From positions 21,408-85,407 of the forward strand of contig CAMLJM010000007.1 in the NCBI GenBank assembly GCA_946480475.1: a stretch of DNA of 64,000 nucleotides. Reading direction: 5' to 3'. The DNA comes from an uncultured Alphaproteobacteria bacterium (GTDB lineage Bacteria > Pseudomonadota > Alphaproteobacteria > Micavibrionales > Micavibrionaceae). The position numbers and the translations under genes are program-made. Position 1 is the first letter of the stretch. The number at the start of each line of letters is the position of its first letter. Below are positions 60,809 through 64,000 of the stretch, in pieces. Under the pieces are notes generated by a model that worked only from the letters and a program-made list of their open reading frames with translations, searched no databases and was not told the DNA's origin.

Positions 60809-60979
60809 CTAACGTGCGCGTATCACAGCTGTCACAGCGGCGCCCGTTGACGAACTTACAGTGGGCAAATGCACATCAGATGCCCCTGCCTGCTTTAATA
60901 CCTGATCAGCCAAGACGATACTCCCCTCTTTCTGTGCGATACCTGCCTGTGCAAACGAATGCAATCTTGCTCCCAACAT
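60809..60979 (-). CDS. 56-residue hypothetical protein
   Basis: A short frame with a strong AAAGGAG seven bases before its ATG, 20 bases after the end of the gene at 61000 on the same strand. The protein (starts MLGARLHSFAQAG, ends TAVIRAR) is mildly basic with Ala/Val/Ser. No family is recognised; the ribosome site and spacing support a real gene. Confidence 0.55.
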   Translation of the reverse strand: MLGARLHSFAQAGIAQKEGSIVLADQVLKQAGASDVHLPTVSSSTGAAVTAVIRAR

Positions 60980-60999
60980 CGCGTTACTCCTTTCAGTGA

Positions 61000-61308
61000 T
61001 TACGCCTGCCCCACCATGACCGGGGCGATTAATTCCAATATCGTGCCATCGGGCTGTACAGCGGCCAGAAGCGCCTCTTTCGAGTGCGCAAAAGCTGCCA
61101 CCATGGCCGGCGACACATGAGCAACAAGGTAAGGTCTTTCATAGATAATGGCGTGTATGGCCAGATCAGCCAGATCGACATAAATGGCGTCCGCGTGTAC
61201 AAACGCTGGATCTTCGAACGTGATACAAACCTCACCGCGCTTATTCGACAATAAAGCCGCGTCAAGTTGTTCGAATCCGCCATAAATATCAACAGCTTGT
61301 GCCGACAT
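61000..61308 (-). CDS. Small hypothetical protein of 102 residues
   Basis: A soluble acidic protein rich in Ala, Leu and Val. The start has GGGG and AAGG upstream and its promoter lies at 61340-61367. No family or motif is recognised. It is divergent from leuC and is followed by the 56-residue gene. Confidence 0.6.
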   Translation of the reverse strand: MSAQAVDIYGGFEQLDAALLSNKRGEVCITFEDPAFVHADAIYVDLADLAIHAIIYERPYLVAHVSPAMVAAFAHSKEALLAAVQPDGTILELIAPVMVGQA

Positions 61309-61339
61309 ACCCCAAAACCTTCAAATCACCTTGCTCCCT

Positions 61340-61390
61340 CTTATAGTTTAAGATTGTTGCATTGCAAAATGGTTAATTTTCAAAATAAAT
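61340..61390. promoter_or_regulatory. Divergent promoter region sharing one -35 box
   Basis: TTGCAA (61362-61367) is its own reverse complement. On the minus strand it is 16 bases from TATAAG (61345-61340), serving the gene at 61308. On the plus strand it is 17 bases from ATAAAT (61385-61390), which could serve leuC. TTGCATTGCAA around it is a near-palindrome. Confidence 0.4.
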
Positions 61391-61428
61391 CCATAGAAAC
61401 CGCAGGAAACCGCCTTATAATCCCTTTC

Positions 61429-62883
61429 ATGACAAATAAGACAAACGCAGGCCCCCGGACCCTGTTCCAAAAAATCTGGGATGATCACGTCATCGACCGT
61501 TCTGATGATGGCACCTGCCTCATCTATATCGACCGTCATCTGGTGCATGAGGTTACATCGCCGCAAGCTTTCGAAGGTTTGCGTATGGCGGGGCGCAAAG
61601 TACGCCGTACCGATGCCACACTGGCCGTGATGGATCACAACGTCCCCACCATCAATCGTGACAAAGGCATCGCCGAAGCGGACAGCCGCCTGCAGATCGA
61701 TACGCTCGAGAAAAATTGTAAGGAATTCGGCGTCACGCTGTTTAACATGAGCGATAAGCGTCAAGGCATCGTGCACGTTGTCGGCCCGGAACAAGGCATG
61801 ACGCAACCGGGCATGACCATTGTTTGCGGTGACTCACACACCAGCACGCATGGGGCCTTCGGCGCACTGGCATTTGGCATCGGCACATCCGAGGTGGAGC
61901 ACGTACTGGCGACACAAACGCTGATCCAGAAACCCGCCAAGAATATGCGCATTTCCATCGAAGGCCAAACCGGCCCCGGCGTCACGGCCAAGGATATAAT
62001 GCTGGCCGTCATCGGCAAGATCGGCACCGCCGGTGGCACAGGCCATGTGATTGAGTTCGCAGGCTCTGCCGTGCGCGCCCTTTCCATGGAAGGCCGCATG
62101 ACCATGTGCAATATGTCGATTGAGGCCGGTGCGCGTGCTGGCCTTGTGGCGCCTGACGAAACGACGTTCAATTACATCAAAGGCCGCCCCATGGCGCCAA
62201 GCGGCGATAACTGGGACAAGGCCGTTGCCTACTGGAAGACCCTGCCCTCTGACGCTGGCGCAAAATACGATACTGAAATTGTGCTCAAGGCTGAGGACAT
62301 TGCACCACTCGTCACCTGGGGCACTAGCCCGCAAGATGTTCTGCCGATCACAGCGAAGGTCCCCAATCCAGCAGATGAAAAAGACGATACCAAACGTGCG
62401 GCTATGGAACGCGCCATTGAATATATGGGCCTTACACCCGGCGAAAACCTGGAAGATGTGCGGATTGATAAGGTGTTTATCGGTTCCTGTACAAATGCGC
62501 GTATCGAAGATTTGCGTGCAGCCGCCGCTATCGTCAAAGGTCACAAGGTTGCCGATCATGTCCAGGCGATGATCGTGCCCGGCTCGGGCCTTGTAAAGGA
62601 ACAGGCCGAGAAAGAAGGGCTTGATAAAATCTTCCTCGATGCCGGTTTTGAATGGCGTGATGCAGGGTGCTCCATGTGTCTGGGCATGAACAGTGACCGC
62701 CTGAAACCGGGTGAGCGCTGCGCTTCCACATCGAACCGCAATTTCGAAGGCCGTCAGGGCCGTGGTGGCCGTACGCATTTATTAAGCCCGGCGATGGCTG
62801 CTGCTGCTGCTATTACAGGAAAATTGACCGATATAAGAAAATTTGCAAATACGCCGACAGGGAAAAATTCGAATGCCGCATAA
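61429..62883 (+). CDS. leuC: 3-isopropylmalate dehydratase large subunit
   Basis: LeuC is the 4Fe-4S large subunit of isopropylmalate isomerase in leucine synthesis. The 484-residue protein shows [44 protein letters not shown] and the cluster ligands CSMCLGMN. The ATG at 61429 is the likely start; upstream in-frame codons overlap the divergent gene. A TATAAT lies only seven bases before it. leuD is not seen before the window ends. Confidence 0.97.
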   Translation: MTNKTNAGPRTLFQKIWDDHVIDRSDDGTCLIYIDRHLVHEVTSPQAFEGLRMAGRKVRRTDATLAVMDHNVPTINRDKGIAEADSRLQIDTLEKNCKEFGVTLFNMSDKRQGIVHVVGPEQGMTQPGMTIVCGDSHTSTHGAFGALAFGIGTSEVEHVLATQTLIQKPAKNMRISIEGQTGPGVTAKDIMLAVIGKIGTAGGTGHVIEFAGSAVRALSMEGRMTMCNMSIEAGARAGLVAPDETTFNYIKGRPMAPSGDNWDKAVAYWKTLPSDAGAKYDTEIVLKAEDIAPLVTWGTSPQDVLPITAKVPNPADEKDDTKRAAMERAIEYMGLTPGENLEDVRIDKVFIGSCTNARIEDLRAAAAIVKGHKVADHVQAMIVPGSGLVKEQAEKEGLDKIFLDAGFEWRDAGCSMCLGMNSDRLKPGERCASTSNRNFEGRQGRGGRTHLLSPAMAAAAAITGKLTDIRKFANTPTGKNSNAA

Positions 62884-63973
62884 TGATATCAACAAATCGG
62901 TTTTTTATGAGCTAAAGGGCAAAAGCCTTGCAGCAGCCCTTGATCTGCATGGCAAAATGCATGATGAATTGCTCCCCGCTCTAAAAACATTGCAAGCGGC
63001 AAAGAAAGGCAGTCTACTTTCAATGCTCAGAGCGACCATGCAGGTTATGCCTATCCTGCTGGGGCAGAAAGATGTTTCTTATGCGCAAGCGGCAAAAGCC
63101 TTCAGCAACGAAGACTTCCTTCCCCTTGTTCATGCCTTCCAGGCAAAATATAAGGATTTGTACGATGCCACGGGACAAAATTCCCGCGCCGTGAAAATTT
63201 CATATACTGAAGGTTCTTATCCGCGCGCCTATGCGCACACACCACAGCTTTATTTTCATCCCGTTTATAAAAACAATCGCGTCGTGCTGATTTCCCCTGT
63301 CGATTATAAAGACCGCACGTTCCTGCCAGAAGATGCAGTCCCTCTAAGCGATGACGAAGCCAAAGTTCTTTGCGAAGGTCTGTGGCTTGGCGGCCATTCT
63401 GATCCTGTACCGGTCATCCACCGCAGAACGCCTTATGGTGTGCAAACCCCGCCGGATTTTGATTTGCAAACATCTTTCTATACGCAGTACCCCACCCCCT
63501 TTGATCCCCGTAAAACGGATGAACTCGTCCGGGTATTCAACAATATTATGAAGGGATTGATAAAAGATGGCGCCGTGCCCGGCATGGATAACCCTGAAGA
63601 TGTTTCGTTAAGTTGCAGCATTGTGGACCATGAGAATGGCCGCCCTAAGATTTTGGTGGCGCTTTTTAATAAAAATGATCACACGCCGCTCACCCTTAAG
63701 GACAATGCTTACTTTACGATCAGGCCAGATCTAGGGGCTTATGAAGTGGTGCCCCGTGCACATAAACCCCTACAGCGCACGGATACGGCTGGCGGCGGTG
63801 CGTTACAAAGCTTTATCGATGCGGTCCCGAACCTGTCTGCTGAGGAAATCTGGCAGACTTGCGATCTTGCGGATGAGGAAAGCTTTATAAAGCCCCCGCC
63901 TCCGCCCAGGGAGCTGCTGCATACGGCACCTGAAGCACCGTGGCCATTCCCCAAATCAACCCTGGCCCCCTAG
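62873..63973 (+). CDS. Hypothetical protein of 366 residues
   Basis: A soluble protein whose ATG (62873) overlaps the leuC end by 11 bases, with AGGGA upstream, so it may be translated from the leuC message. It has Phe/Tyr/His-rich strands ([20 protein letters not shown]) and a Pro-rich end. No family is recognised. Its position between leuC and the usual leuD is unusual. Confidence 0.7.
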   Translation: MPHNDINKSVFYELKGKSLAAALDLHGKMHDELLPALKTLQAAKKGSLLSMLRATMQVMPILLGQKDVSYAQAAKAFSNEDFLPLVHAFQAKYKDLYDATGQNSRAVKISYTEGSYPRAYAHTPQLYFHPVYKNNRVVLISPVDYKDRTFLPEDAVPLSDDEAKVLCEGLWLGGHSDPVPVIHRRTPYGVQTPPDFDLQTSFYTQYPTPFDPRKTDELVRVFNNIMKGLIKDGAVPGMDNPEDVSLSCSIVDHENGRPKILVALFNKNDHTPLTLKDNAYFTIRPDLGAYEVVPRAHKPLQRTDTAGGGALQSFIDAVPNLSAEEIWQTCDLADEESFIKPPPPPRELLHTAPEAPWPFPKSTLAP

Positions 63974-64000
63974 AAAAACACGGACCCTTATGTGCTATAA

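Noticed and set aside
61834..62778. 314-residue minus-strand frame
   Set aside because: Antisense to leuC with no independent support.
1..64000. CRISPR arrays, tRNA/rRNA genes, insertion sequences
   Set aside because: No spaced direct repeats, cloverleaf, rRNA motif or transposase was seen in reading through the window.

Overview
The window is a stretch of bacterial chromosome from an alphaproteobacterium of mid G+C. Several gene arrangements known from that class support this: BolA next to a J-domain gene followed by cobS and cobT; fdxA followed by carD and rpoH; aroK-aroB-corC beside xerD; ffh-rpsP-rimM-trmD-rplS-leuC; and a DUF2336 protein plus an RHH_4-type ribbon-helix-helix protein. 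The genus cannot be fixed from the sequence alone. A Micavibrio-like or other Rhodospirillales-related lineage is a guess. No tRNA, rRNA, CRISPR array, transposase, integron or prophage was seen.

Layout. 1-3.3 kb: the 3' end of secA, a membrane protein and two small genes. 3.2-5.7 kb (minus): corC-aroB-aroK, overlapping stop to start. 5.8-10.1 kb: an envelope-type protein pair, xerD and accA. 10.2-11.7 kb (minus): a methyltransferase-like membrane protein, an RHH protein and BolA. 11.7-19.2 kb: J-domain protein, cobS, a tandem pair of secreted esterase-like genes, cobT and hisS. 19.2-22.3 kb: six small genes of unknown function, two of them paralogous. 22.2-27.2 kb: sufE, clpX and a three-gene gtr-like lipid-linked glycosylation cassette. 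27.3-31.9 kb: DHH phosphoesterase, photolyase, LD-carboxypeptidase, NTF2-like and SDR genes. 32-35 kb: three small unknown genes (two paralogous), a DMT transporter and an unknown protein. 35-38.9 kb: fdxA, carD, a degenerate PPP phosphatase and rpoH. 39-46 kb: an unknown protein, an M48 lipoprotein protease, an SNase-like protein, prolyl aminopeptidase, pgk and a DUF2336 protein. 46.3-55.4 kb: mostly one long minus-strand run (mtaB-ribE-ribB-ribH-HExxH protein-ftsY-amn), then two small paralogs and dapF. 55.5-64 kb: ffh, rpsP, rimM, trmD, rplS and leuC, with small unknown genes inserted on the opposite strand.

Most of the window is housekeeping: protein export (SecA, Ffh, FtsY), translation (HisRS, S16, L19, RimM, TrmD, MtaB), the shikimate, leucine, lysine and riboflavin pathways, heat-shock control (RpoH, ClpX), Fe-S assembly (SufE, BolA) and the cobalamin cobaltochelatase subunits CobS and CobT.

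The less ordinary content lies between these genes. There are four tandem or near-tandem pairs of uncharacterised or degenerate paralogs. One is a secreted esterase pair in which one copy has lost its nucleophile serine. A PPP-type phosphatase between carD and rpoH has lost nearly all its metal ligands. CarD carries a histone-H1-like Lys/Ala-rich N-terminal extension. hisS contains an internal AT-rich segment. Several promoters sit so close to a start codon that the transcripts may be leaderless.
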